This document shows, piece after piece, positions 44,257 to 51,645 of a stretch of 64,000 bases of DNA. Source of the stretch: Alicycliphilus sp. UBA6560 (GTDB lineage Bacteria > Pseudomonadota > Gammaproteobacteria > Burkholderiales > Burkholderiaceae_C); NCBI GenBank assembly GCA_002434305.1, contig DJJU01000006.1, positions 682,001 through 746,000 on the forward strand, in the 5' to 3' direction. The stretch's first letter is position 1. Every line of letters starts with the position of its first letter. Both the position numbers and the translations under genes were made by a program. The notes beneath the pieces are model-generated. The model saw only the letters and a program-made list of their open reading frames with translations. It did no database searches and was not told the origin of the DNA.

Positions 44257-45066
44257 TCAGTAGTAGTTGCTCATCAGCGAGATCACCTCGATGAGCAGCA
44301 GCACGGCGAACATGCGCGCCAGCCCGCCCAGCTCGGAATCGGGCTGCTGGGCGCGCCGGGCGTCACCGCTCTCGTACAGCCCGGAGGCCAGCGGAATGAG
44401 GGCCACGGCCATGCTGAAGAACAGCGTCTTGAGCGCGAACACCAGCGTGATCTGCGGCGCGAACACATGGCCGAACATGCGCGTGTAGGCGGCGATGCCG
44501 GCGGTGGTGAAGCCGTACACGCCCAGGTAGGCCATGACCAGCGCCACCACGCACGACAGCGCCGCCAGCGTGATGCTGGCGTAGATGCCGGCCACCACGC
44601 GTGGCATCACCTCCATGCGCACCGGGTCGGCGCCGCGCTGCTGCAGCGCCTGCAGGTGCCCGCTTTGGCGCATCAGCGCCAGCTGCGTGCCGGCAGGAAT
44701 GGTGGCGCGCATGGCCACGAACAGGGCGGCGGTGAGCGGGATCAGCTCCAGCACCAGCACGCGGATGACCATCTCCAGCGCATAGCGCGACAGGCCGTAG
44801 CTGAAGGCCGTCACCACCACGATGCGGGTGATGACCAGCGCCAGCAGCGCCGCCAGCACCGTGAAGCCCAGCAGGATGGGTGCCGTGCCCTGGTACATGT
44901 GGCGCGCCAGCCGCCAGCGCGTGCCGCGCGAGTAGCTGGAGGGCGACAGCATCAGCACCAGCACCACCGCGCCCAGGTAGAAGATGCGCGACCAGGCCAG
45001 CGCCCAGCGCCGGGCCGTGCGCATCAGACGCTCGTGCAGGTGCAGCGGGTGGCGCAGTGCAGTCAT
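44257..45066 (-). CDS. MlaE-family ABC transporter permease
   Basis: A 269-residue membrane protein with five or six spans. QQRGADPVRMEVMPRVVAG aligns with the MlaE coupling-helix region, which in MlaE reads around MGVDPVR; the preceding segment (PAGTQLALMRQSGHLQALQQ) departs from the usual conserved Glu-containing motif. It is the first gene of a three-gene set (permease, MCE, lipoprotein). No ATPase gene accompanies it in this window. The start ATG follows CTGCACTGC with no clear Shine-Dalgarno sequence. Confidence 0.85.
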   Translation of the reverse strand: MTALRHPLHLHERLMRTARRWALAWSRIFYLGAVVLVLMLSPSSYSRGTRWRLARHMYQGTAPILLGFTVLAALLALVITRIVVVTAFSYGLSRYALEMVIRVLVLELIPLTAALFVAMRATIPAGTQLALMRQSGHLQALQQRGADPVRMEVMPRVVAGIYASITLAALSCVVALVMAYLGVYGFTTAGIAAYTRMFGHVFAPQITLVFALKTLFFSMAVALIPLASGLYESGDARRAQQPDSELGGLARMFAVLLLIEVISLMSNYY

Positions 45067-45098
45067 GCACGCATCATAGGGGAGCGGCGCGGCACTGA

Positions 45099-45163
45099 GA
45101 ATGAAACAGGCCTGTAACGCCCGCCAGTCAAGCGCTGGCAGCTAGCTTTTACATAGCAAAACA
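45099..45163 (-). repeat. Dispersed palindromic repeat, copy 11 (minus)
   Basis: Minus strand: CTATGTAAAAGCT flank, exact core AGCTGCCAGCGCTTG at 45143-45129, GGCGGGCGTTAC right arm. It lies between the cadR 3' end and the permease gene, both minus-strand. Confidence 0.85.
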
Positions 45164-45187
45164 GTCCGCTCTGCCGCGGCCCGCGCA

Positions 45188-45655
45188 TCAGACGTGCCGC
45201 CGGGCCGCGGGCGCCGGGGCCGGCACGGGCTCGGCGTCGGCGCGCTCGTGCAGCGCCTCGATCACGTGGCACTGCCCGCCCGTGCCGTCGCAGCGGCTGC
45301 GCAGGTGCTGCAGCTCGCGCTCCAGCACATGCAGCTCGGACAGGCGGGTGCGCACGTGCTCCAGGTGCCCGTCCAGCGTGGCGCAGGCGGCGTGGTCGGC
45401 GCCTTCGTCATGCACCCTGCGCGCATCGAGCTGCAGCAGGGTGCGCACCTCGTCCAGCGACATGTCCATGGCCCGGCACAGCCGCACGAAGCGCAGGCGG
45501 TGCACCTCCTCGTCGCTATACAGGCGGTAGCGGTTCTCGGCCCGCGCCTGGCCGCGCAGCAGGCCTTCCTTCTCGTAGTAGCGGATGTTGGCCGGCGGCA
45601 CGCCCGACAGGCGGGCGGCATCGCCGATGCGGTGGCGGGGGCTTTGTGTGTCCAT
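45188..45655 (-). CDS. cadR: Cd(II)/Pb(II)-responsive MerR-family regulator (CadR/PbrR-like)
   Basis: The 155-residue protein has a MerR winged-helix N-terminus (HRIGDAARLSGVPPANIRYY, then EKEGLLRG) and the dimer helix. Candidate metal ligands are Cys91, Cys122 and Cys129; the CDGTGGQC pair fits the CadR/PbrR C-terminal loop, and the first Cys is a few residues nearer the HxxHV motif than I recall for CadR. A His/Ala/Pro-rich tail ends the protein. It is divergent from the metal ATPase gene, with the operator between them. The ATG at 45655 is chosen over longer upstream frames that run through that promoter. Confidence 0.88.
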   Translation of the reverse strand: MDTQSPRHRIGDAARLSGVPPANIRYYEKEGLLRGQARAENRYRLYSDEEVHRLRFVRLCRAMDMSLDEVRTLLQLDARRVHDEGADHAACATLDGHLEHVRTRLSELHVLERELQHLRSRCDGTGGQCHVIEALHERADAEPVPAPAPAARRHV

Positions 45656-45657
45656 GC

Positions 45658-45688
45658 TTGACATTGAAGTGACTTCAAGGTTTCCAAT
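45658..45688 (+). promoter_or_regulatory. MerR-type operator/promoter with 19-bp spacer
   Basis: TTGACA at 45658-45663 and TCCAAT at 45683-45688 are separated by 19 bp, the over-long spacing that MerR-family activators correct by twisting DNA. The spacer holds a perfect palindrome TTGAAGTGACTTCAA (45664-45678), where the CadR-like dimer should sit. The ATPase ATG follows the -10 by only six bases. Confidence 0.85.
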
Positions 45689-45694
45689 GATCGC

Positions 45695-47722
45695 ATGAAC
45701 CCGCGACAACACGCCCACGCACATCCCCACGGCGCGCATGCGCACCCACACGACCACGGCCCCGCTCACGCCCAGGCCCATGCACCGGCCTGTGGCTCTT
45801 GCGCCGCCGACGGCGACGATGGCCATGACCACGGCGCCCTGCCCGGTTGGCCGCGCATCGCCGCCGCCCTGGTGCTGGCCGCCGGCGCCGAAGCTGCGCA
45901 CTGGCTGCAGCAGGACGTACTGGGCATGGCGCTGGCCGTGGTGGCCATCGCCCTGTCCGGCCTGGGCGTGTACCGCTCCGGGCTCAAGGACCTGGCGCGG
46001 CTGCGCCTGGGCATCAACGCGCTGATGGCCGTGGCCGTCACCGGCGCAGTGCTGATCGGCCAGTGGCCCGAGGCGGCCATGGTCATGGCCCTGTACGTCG
46101 CCGCCGAGCGCATCGAGCACGGCGCCATGGACCGCGCCCGCAACGCCATCCGCGGCCTGCTCGACCTGGCGCCCGAGGCCGCCGACGTGGTGCAGGACGG
46201 CGGCGGCACCACCCGCGTGCCGGTCGCCCAGGTGGCCCTGGGCGCGCTGGTGCGCATCGCCCCCGGCGCGCGCGTGCCGCTGGACGGCAGCGTCACGCGC
46301 GGCACGAGCGCGGTCAACCAGGCCCCCATCACCGGCGAGAGCCAGCTGGCCGACAAGGGCCCGGGCGACCCGCTGTACGCCGGCAGCGTGAACCAGCACG
46401 GCGAGCTGTTCATGCAGGTGACGGCGCTGCCCACCAGCACGCTGCTGGCGCGCATCGTCCACGCCGTGGAGCAGGCACAGGCCAGCCGCGCGCCCGCACA
46501 GCGCTTCGTGGACCGCTTTGCCGCCGTCTACACGCCCCTGGTCTTCGTGGCGGCGCTGGCTTTGGGCCTGCTGGCGCCCGTGGTGATGGGCTGGAGCTGG
46601 CACCAGTCCGCCTACCAGGCCCTGGCCCTGCTGGTCATCGCCTGCCCCTGCGCGCTGGTGATCTCCACGCCCGTCACCGTGGTCAGCGCCCTCACGGCGG
46701 CGGCGCGCCGCGGCATCCTGATCAAGGGCGGCAGCGCGCTGGAGGCGGCGCGCGGTCTGCGCTCCATCGCCCTGGACAAGACCGGCACGCTGACCACCGG
46801 CCACCCCACGCTGGTGCACTGGCAGACCGTGGGCAGCGCCGATGCGCAGGCCGCCGCGGCCGTCGCCTGGCAGCTGGCCAGCCGCTCCGACCACCCGGTC
46901 TCGCGCGCCATCGCCGCCGGCCTGCCGCCTGGCCGGCCGGACGGCGCCGCCGACGTGCACGCCCTGCCCGGACGCGGCGTTCAGGCGGTTATCGACGGCC
47001 GTCGCTGGGTGCTGGGCAATCTGCGCCTGGTGCGCGAGATGGGCCTGGAGAACCCGGCACTCACCGAGCAGCTGGCCGCGCACGAGCAGCAGGGCCGCAC
47101 CGTCACCCTGCTGGCCAGCGACCAGGCCGTGCACGCCCTGTTCGCGGTGGCCGATCCGCTGCGCGCCCACGCCCCCGAGGCTCTGGCGCAGCTCAAGGCC
47201 TTGGGCGTGCAGCCCGTGGTGCTGAGCGGCGACAACCCCGCCACCGTGCAGGCGCTGGCGCGCGCCGCCGGCATAGCGGACGCGCGCGGCGGCTTGCTGC
47301 CCGAGGACAAGCTGCAAGCCCTGGCCGATCTGCAGGTCCGTCACGGACCCACCGCCATGGCCGGCGACGGCATCAACGACGCGCCGGCCCTGGCCCGCGC
47401 CGACGTCGGCTTTGCCATGGGCGGAGCGCACAGCACCGGCATGGCCATGGAAACGGCCGACGTGGTGCTGATGAACGACGACCTGCGCCGCATCCCCGAC
47501 ACTGTGGTGCTGGCCCGCCGCGCGCACCGCGTGCTGTGGCAGAACATCCTCCTGGCGCTGGGCGTGAAGGCGGTGTTCTTCGCCCTGGCCCTGATGGGCC
47601 TGGCCACCATGTGGATGGCCGTGGTGGCCGACATGGGCGTCAGCCTGGCCGTAGTGGCCAACGGCCTGCGCCTGCGCGGCGGCGCCGGCACCCCGCCCCC
47701 GCGCGAAGGAGACGCACGATGA
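45695..47722 (+). CDS. cadA: Heavy-metal translocating P1B-type ATPase (Cd/Zn/Pb exporter)
   Basis: The 675-residue pump has TGES (actuator), the metal-binding CPC at residues 317-319 in IACPCALVIS, the phosphorylated Asp361 in DKTGTLT, the HP motif in SDHPVSRAI, and GDGINDAPAL. The N-terminus lacks the usual ferredoxin-like metal-binding domain and instead has about 15 His in the first 50 residues with one CGSC pair. CadR-like control suggests Cd, Pb or Zn export to the periplasm. Its ATG lies six bases behind the -10 of the operator-controlled promoter, so the mRNA may be leaderless. Confidence 0.93.
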   Translation: MNPRQHAHAHPHGAHAHPHDHGPAHAQAHAPACGSCAADGDDGHDHGALPGWPRIAAALVLAAGAEAAHWLQQDVLGMALAVVAIALSGLGVYRSGLKDLARLRLGINALMAVAVTGAVLIGQWPEAAMVMALYVAAERIEHGAMDRARNAIRGLLDLAPEAADVVQDGGGTTRVPVAQVALGALVRIAPGARVPLDGSVTRGTSAVNQAPITGESQLADKGPGDPLYAGSVNQHGELFMQVTALPTSTLLARIVHAVEQAQASRAPAQRFVDRFAAVYTPLVFVAALALGLLAPVVMGWSWHQSAYQALALLVIACPCALVISTPVTVVSALTAAARRGILIKGGSALEAARGLRSIALDKTGTLTTGHPTLVHWQTVGSADAQAAAAVAWQLASRSDHPVSRAIAAGLPPGRPDGAADVHALPGRGVQAVIDGRRWVLGNLRLVREMGLENPALTEQLAAHEQQGRTVTLLASDQAVHALFAVADPLRAHAPEALAQLKALGVQPVVLSGDNPATVQALARAAGIADARGGLLPEDKLQALADLQVRHGPTAMAGDGINDAPALARADVGFAMGGAHSTGMAMETADVVLMNDDLRRIPDTVVLARRAHRVLWQNILLALGVKAVFFALALMGLATMWMAVVADMGVSLAVVANGLRLRGGAGTPPPREGDAR

Positions 47723-48189
47723 AACCCCAGGACACGATCACCAAGATGCAAAAGAACCTGCCCGGCAGCGCCGCCGGCCGCCAGCGCCAGCACGCCGCCT
47801 TCGAGCACCTGCTGGCCGCCTTCGCCGCCAGCAGCGCCGAGCCGCCGGCCCAGCGCTGGCACTACCTGGAGGCGGCCCACGTGCTGGGACAAAACCGCTT
47901 CACGCTGCACTGGCGCGCGCACTGGCACATGCTGCGCTACGCCCGCCAGCTGGGCGACGCGTTCGAGACGCGCGGCCAGTGGGCACGCCTGGCATTGACC
48001 GTCGTCGGCCATGTCGTGCGCCGGCTGCCCCAGGGCAACACCGGGCGGGCCATCGTGCCGGCGCTGCAGTCCATGGTGCCGTCGGCGCCGGTGCGCGAGC
48101 GCATCGCCCAGGCCATGGCGGCCGTGGCGCCGCACAGTGCCGAGGCGCTGGCGCAGCGACAGGCGCCGCCACCGGCGCGGCAGGGCTGA
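47719..48189 (+). CDS. DUF3703 family protein, metal-ATPase partner of unknown function
   Basis: A 156-residue soluble, His- and Arg-rich protein. HYLEAAHVLGQNRFTLHWRA and HWHMLRYARQLGD match the DUF3703 family, in which His residues are regularly spaced on helices. It overlaps the ATPase stop by four bases (ATGA), so it belongs to the CadR-controlled operon. Cytoplasmic metal buffering or delivery to the pump is a guess. The last 20 residues are low-complexity. Confidence 0.8.
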   Translation: MKPQDTITKMQKNLPGSAAGRQRQHAAFEHLLAAFAASSAEPPAQRWHYLEAAHVLGQNRFTLHWRAHWHMLRYARQLGDAFETRGQWARLALTVVGHVVRRLPQGNTGRAIVPALQSMVPSAPVRERIAQAMAAVAPHSAEALAQRQAPPPARQG

Positions 48190-48205
48190 GGGCGGCGCAA
48201 GGGTT

Positions 48206-48268
48206 TTTTCATTCAAATCAGCCTCAAACCCTTATCCATCAAGCGCCAGCAGCTATTTTAGTAATAGC
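48206..48268 (-). repeat. Dispersed palindromic repeat, copy 12 (minus)
   Basis: Minus strand: CTATTACTAAAAT flank, exact core AGCTGCTGGCGCTTG at 48254-48240, AAGGGTTTGAGGCTGATTTG right arm, the same subtype as the copy at 36155. It lies between the DUF3703 gene and the YitT-family gene. Confidence 0.86.
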
Positions 48269-48378
48269 ACTTCGACACCCGGGCGCGCGGTCCTTCTTGA
48301 TGCATCTCAAGGCGCTGCGGCGCGTCCGGTGCTGCAATCGCTGACGCCGCCCGCCACCCCGGCGTCCACTCTGCCGCC

Positions 48379-49011
48379 ATGACATCCACCGCCCTCGCCG
48401 CCCTCGCCGCTCCCGCCGTGACCGCCCACACCCGCACCGAAGACGCCGTGGCCATCGCCGCGGGGGTGACGATGATCTCCGTCGGCGTGGCCTTCCTGGC
48501 CAGCGCCGGGCTGCTCACCGGCGGCATGGCGGGGCTGGCCTTCCTGCTGCACTACGCCACGGGCATAGGCTTTGGCAAGCTGTTCTTCGTGCTCAACCTG
48601 CCGTTTTACTGGCTGGCGCTGCGCCGCATGGGGCTGGCGTTCACGCTCAAGACCTTTGCCGCGGTGGCCCTGCTGTCGGTGCTGGCGGACCTGCAGACGC
48701 GCTTTCTGCAGATCAACCAGCTGCAGCCGCTGTACGCCGCGCTCACCGGCGGGCTGATCATGGGCATGGGTTTCCTGGTGCTGTTTCGCCACCGCTGCAG
48801 CCTGGGCGGGGTGGGCATCCTGGCCCTGTACCTGCAGGACCGGCACGGCTGGCGCGCCGGCAAGGTGCAGATGGCCGTGGACTGCTGCATCGTCGCCGCC
48901 GCGCTTTTCACCGTGGAGCCGACGCGCGTGCTGTGGTCCATCGTCGGCGCCGTGGCGCTGAACCTGGTGCTGGCCATGAACCACCGCCCGGGCCGCTACA
49001 TGGCCGCCTGA
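48379..49011 (+). CDS. YitT-family membrane protein
   Basis: A 210-residue membrane protein with five predicted spans. GLLTGGMAGLAFLLHYATGI and LFFVLNLPFYWLALRRMG are typical of YitT/YczE proteins, whose transport role is not established. FRHRCSLGGVGILALYLQ is another conserved segment. The N-terminus is longer than in Bacillus YitT and lacks a signal peptide. No link to the metal genes either side is evident beyond position. Confidence 0.82.
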   Translation: MTSTALAALAAPAVTAHTRTEDAVAIAAGVTMISVGVAFLASAGLLTGGMAGLAFLLHYATGIGFGKLFFVLNLPFYWLALRRMGLAFTLKTFAAVALLSVLADLQTRFLQINQLQPLYAALTGGLIMGMGFLVLFRHRCSLGGVGILALYLQDRHGWRAGKVQMAVDCCIVAAALFTVEPTRVLWSIVGAVALNLVLAMNHRPGRYMAA

Positions 49012-49060
49012 CACGCGCTGGCGAGGAGCCCTCTCGCAGCGCTGCGTATCATTCCCTTCC

Positions 49061-49435
49061 ATGCCCCGGCGCCTCACCTTCCTCCTCATGGCCTTGCTGC
49101 TGGTCCTGCGCGGCCTGCTGGGCGACGCCATGGCGATGGGCATGGCGCCAGTGCCTGCGCCGCAGTCCGCCAGCGCCCCGATGGGCCAGAGCGAGCACGG
49201 CGAACACGCCGCAGCGGCGGCCGAGGCGCATTGCGCCGGTTCGGCGCAGGCACCCGGCTGCAGCGAGGCCCAGGCGGGCAGCGCCTGCGCCGCCTGCAAC
49301 CTGTGCCACCCCGGGCCCTGGGCCGCGCCCGCGCTGGCGCCCATTGCCGCCGAGGCCGCCACGCCGCCGCCCGCGCACGGCAGCCGCTTTGCCAGCGCCC
49401 AGCGGGCACGCGCCATCAAGCCGCCCATAGGCTGA
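49061..49435 (+). CDS. Secreted Cys/His-rich small protein, possible metal-binding
   Basis: A 124-residue protein with a signal peptide (PRRLTFLLMALLLVLRGLLG) and a mature part with His, Met and Cys: HGEHAAAAAEAHCAG, then GSACAACNLCHPG with Cys-x2-Cys-x2-Cys-His. Similar small proteins sit beside cupredoxin genes in Acidovorax-type genomes, and the DUF2946 family has a related shape; I cannot assign it firmly. Copper binding is inferred. The ATG lies eight bases behind TATCAT and has no Shine-Dalgarno sequence. Confidence 0.6.
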   Translation: MPRRLTFLLMALLLVLRGLLGDAMAMGMAPVPAPQSASAPMGQSEHGEHAAAAAEAHCAGSAQAPGCSEAQAGSACAACNLCHPGPWAAPALAPIAAEAATPPPAHGSRFASAQRARAIKPPIG

Positions 49436-49540
49436 CCCGCTCAGCCTGTTCCTGCGCGCCCCGGCCCACGCAGGCCGCCGCGCACCCGGGCGCTGCTGCG
49501 CGCGCCGCCCGGCCCTTTTGCCACGCCTTTCTCGGATTCC

Positions 49541-50023
49541 ATGAAAACTCTCAAATTGATAGCTTCCAGCGCTTTGCTGGCGGGCGCCAGCGCCGTTTTT
49601 GCCCATGAAGGACCGGCCCATCCTTCGGCCGCCGCCCTGGCCGTGCAGCAGCCGTGGGGCGTCGCCGGCGCGGCGCAGGACGCGCAGCGCACCATCGTGC
49701 TGCAGATGACCGACGACATGCGCTTTGCGCCTTCCCACTTCACCGTGCGCCAGGGCGAGACGGTGCGCCTGCGCGTGGAAAACCGGGGCCAGCTGATGCA
49801 CGAGATCGTCCTGGGTACGCCTGCCTCGCTGGACGAGCACGCTGCCATGATGCTCAAGCACCCCGGCATGGAGCACGCCGCGCCCCACATGGCCCACGTC
49901 GCGCCCGGCGCGACGGGCGATCTGGTCTGGCGCTTCAACCGCGTCGGCAGCTTCGACTTCGCCTGCCTGATCGCCGGTCACTTCCAGGCCGGCATGCGCG
50001 GCACCTTCACCGTCACGCCGTGA
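49541..50023 (+). CDS. CopI-like periplasmic cupredoxin
   Basis: The 160-residue protein has a signal peptide (KTLKLIASSALLAGASAVFA), a HEGPAH segment at the mature N-terminus, and a cupredoxin fold with DMRFAPSHFTVRQGETVRLR and the copper ligands His (QLMHEIVLG), Cys (FDFACLIAGH), His and Met (AGMRG). CopI-type proteins give periplasmic copper tolerance in betaproteobacteria. It precedes a DUF411 protein by 41 nt, as in copper loci. The signal-peptide codons overlap a copy of the dispersed repeat. Confidence 0.88.
   Translation: MKTLKLIASSALLAGASAVFAHEGPAHPSAAALAVQQPWGVAGAAQDAQRTIVLQMTDDMRFAPSHFTVRQGETVRLRVENRGQLMHEIVLGTPASLDEHAAMMLKHPGMEHAAPHMAHVAPGATGDLVWRFNRVGSFDFACLIAGHFQAGMRGTFTVTP
49549..49600 (+). 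repeat. Dispersed repeat copy inside the cupredoxin signal peptide
   Basis: CTCAAATTGATAGCTTCC followed by AGCGCTTTGCTGG, GCGGGCGCC and GCGCCGTTTTT gives left flank, core, right arm and tail in order, with one substitution and one extra T in the core. It starts eight bases after the first base of the ATG and encodes residues 4-20. Confidence 0.65.
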
Positions 50024-50064
50024 CCCGCTTTCGACGACTGCATCCGACTCAAGGAGCCCACGCC

Positions 50065-50565
50065 ATGAACCTCCCCGCCCTCACCCGCCGCCAATGCCTG
50101 ACGGGCGCCGCCGCCCTGCTGGCCGCGGCCGCACTGCCCGCCCTGGCCGCCGCGCCCACCGCCACCACCCTGCCGCCCATGGAGGTCTGGAAAGACCCCA
50201 ACTGCGGCTGCTGCAAGGACTGGATCGTCCTGATGGAGCAGGCCGGCTTTGCCGTCACCGTGCACGAGACCGGCAACGCCGCCGTGCGTGCCAAGCTGGG
50301 CCTGCCCACGCGCCTGGGCTCATGCCACACGGCGCTGGTCGGCGGCTACCTGCTGGAGGGCCACGTGCCCGCGGCCGACGTGAAGAAGCTGCTGGCGCAA
50401 AAGCCCAAGGCGCTGGGCATCACCGTGCCCGGCATGCCCGTGGGCAGCCCCGGCATGGACGGCCCCGAATACGGCGGCCGCAAGGACCCCTACGACGTGC
50501 TGCTGGTCACCAAGAACCTGATGAACAGCGACGTCTCCACGCGCGTCTTCACCAGCTATCGCTGA
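50065..50565 (+). CDS. DUF411 periplasmic metal-binding protein
   Basis: A 166-residue protein with a Tat/Sec-type N-terminus (RRQCLTGAAALLAAAALPAL) and the DUF411 signature WKDPNCGCCKDWI, plus a third conserved Cys in LGSCHTALVGGYLLEGHVPA. DUF411 (CopG-like) proteins are found with copper resistance genes and probably bind copper through these Cys. AAGGAG lies upstream of the ATG. Together with the cupredoxin gene it forms a small copper module. Confidence 0.9.
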   Translation: MNLPALTRRQCLTGAAALLAAAALPALAAAPTATTLPPMEVWKDPNCGCCKDWIVLMEQAGFAVTVHETGNAAVRAKLGLPTRLGSCHTALVGGYLLEGHVPAADVKKLLAQKPKALGITVPGMPVGSPGMDGPEYGGRKDPYDVLLVTKNLMNSDVSTRVFTSYR

Positions 50566-50605
50566 CGAAAGGCCGGCCGGCGCGGCCCTCCATAATGGCC
50601 GCGCC

Positions 50606-51625
50606 ATGCAACACAGCCCCCACGCCAGCGCGCCGGCCGGCGCCATCACCGACGTCCCCGGCATCGAGGCCGGCCACTTCACCGACACGCGCCGGCCCAC
50701 GGGCTGCAGCGTGGTCATTGCCCGCGAGGGCGCCGTGGCCGGCGTGGACGTGCGTGGCGCCGCCCCCGGTACGCGCGAGACCGACCTGCTGGCGCCCGGC
50801 AATCTGGTGAACGAAGTCCACGCCATCGTGCTGGCCGGCGGCAGCGCCTGGGGGCTGGACGCCGCCACCGGCGCCGTGCGCTGGCTGGAAGAGCACGGCG
50901 TGGGCCTGGACGTGGGCGTCACCCGCCTGCCCTTAGTGCCGGCCGCCGTACTGTTCGACCTGCCGGTGGGCGACGCCCGCATCCGCCCCGATGCAAACGC
51001 CGGCTACGCCGCCGCCAGCGCCGCCGCCACCGGCCAGCCGCTGGCCGAGGGCAACGTGGGCGCCGGCGCCGGCGCCGTGGTCGGCAAGATGTTCGGCATG
51101 CAGCACGCCATGAAGGGGGGCATAGGGACGGCGTCCGTGCGCGTGGCCGGGGTGACGGTGGGCGCCCTGGTGGCCTGCAACGCCGTGGGCGACGTGGTCG
51201 ACCCGGACACCGGCCGGCCCCTGGCCGGCGCCCGCACGGCAGAGGGCGATGCGTTGCGCGATACGCGGCGCGCCCTGCTGCGCGGCGAGCCGCCGCACCC
51301 GCTGCTGGCCGGCAGCAACACCACCATCGGCGTGATCGCCACCGACGCGCGGCTGACCAAGGTGCAGGCCCAGCGCCTGGCCGTGGCCGGCCACGACGGG
51401 CTGGCGCGCAGCATCAACCCGGTGCACACCATGAGCGACGGCGACACGCTGTTCGCCCTGGCCACCGGCCGCGCCGCCCAGCATCCCGGCATGATGGTGC
51501 TGGCCACCATGGCCGCCGAGGCCGTGGCGCGCGCCACCGTGCGCGCCGTGCTGGCGGCCCGCAGCCTGCACCTGCCGGGTGGGCCGCTGCTCCCCGCCTG
51601 CGCCGACCTGCGGCGCGCGGGCTGA
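50606..51625 (+). CDS. P1-family self-processing aminopeptidase (DmpA/BapA-like)
   Basis: The 339-residue precursor belongs to the Ntn-type P1 peptidases that cleave themselves into alpha and beta chains. The cleavage/nucleophile site is GSNTTIGVIATD with Ser237; ITDVPGIEAGHFTD at the N-terminus and LAPGNLVNEVHAIVLAGGSA are other landmarks. Known members release N-terminal D- or beta-amino acids; the substrate here is unknown. No Shine-Dalgarno sequence; CATAAT (50591-50596) ends nine bases before the ATG. It converges on the DUF1631 gene. Confidence 0.88.
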   Translation: MQHSPHASAPAGAITDVPGIEAGHFTDTRRPTGCSVVIAREGAVAGVDVRGAAPGTRETDLLAPGNLVNEVHAIVLAGGSAWGLDAATGAVRWLEEHGVGLDVGVTRLPLVPAAVLFDLPVGDARIRPDANAGYAAASAAATGQPLAEGNVGAGAGAVVGKMFGMQHAMKGGIGTASVRVAGVTVGALVACNAVGDVVDPDTGRPLAGARTAEGDALRDTRRALLRGEPPHPLLAGSNTTIGVIATDARLTKVQAQRLAVAGHDGLARSINPVHTMSDGDTLFALATGRAAQHPGMMVLATMAAEAVARATVRAVLAARSLHLPGGPLLPACADLRRAG

Positions 51626-51645
51626 ACGTAAAACCTTGAAGTGAA

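Noticed and set aside
45188..47527. Longer minus-strand frame that would extend the CadR-like protein to 779 residues
   Set aside because: The extension is antisense to the P-type ATPase and runs through the promoter; the MerR domain begins at the ATG at 45655.
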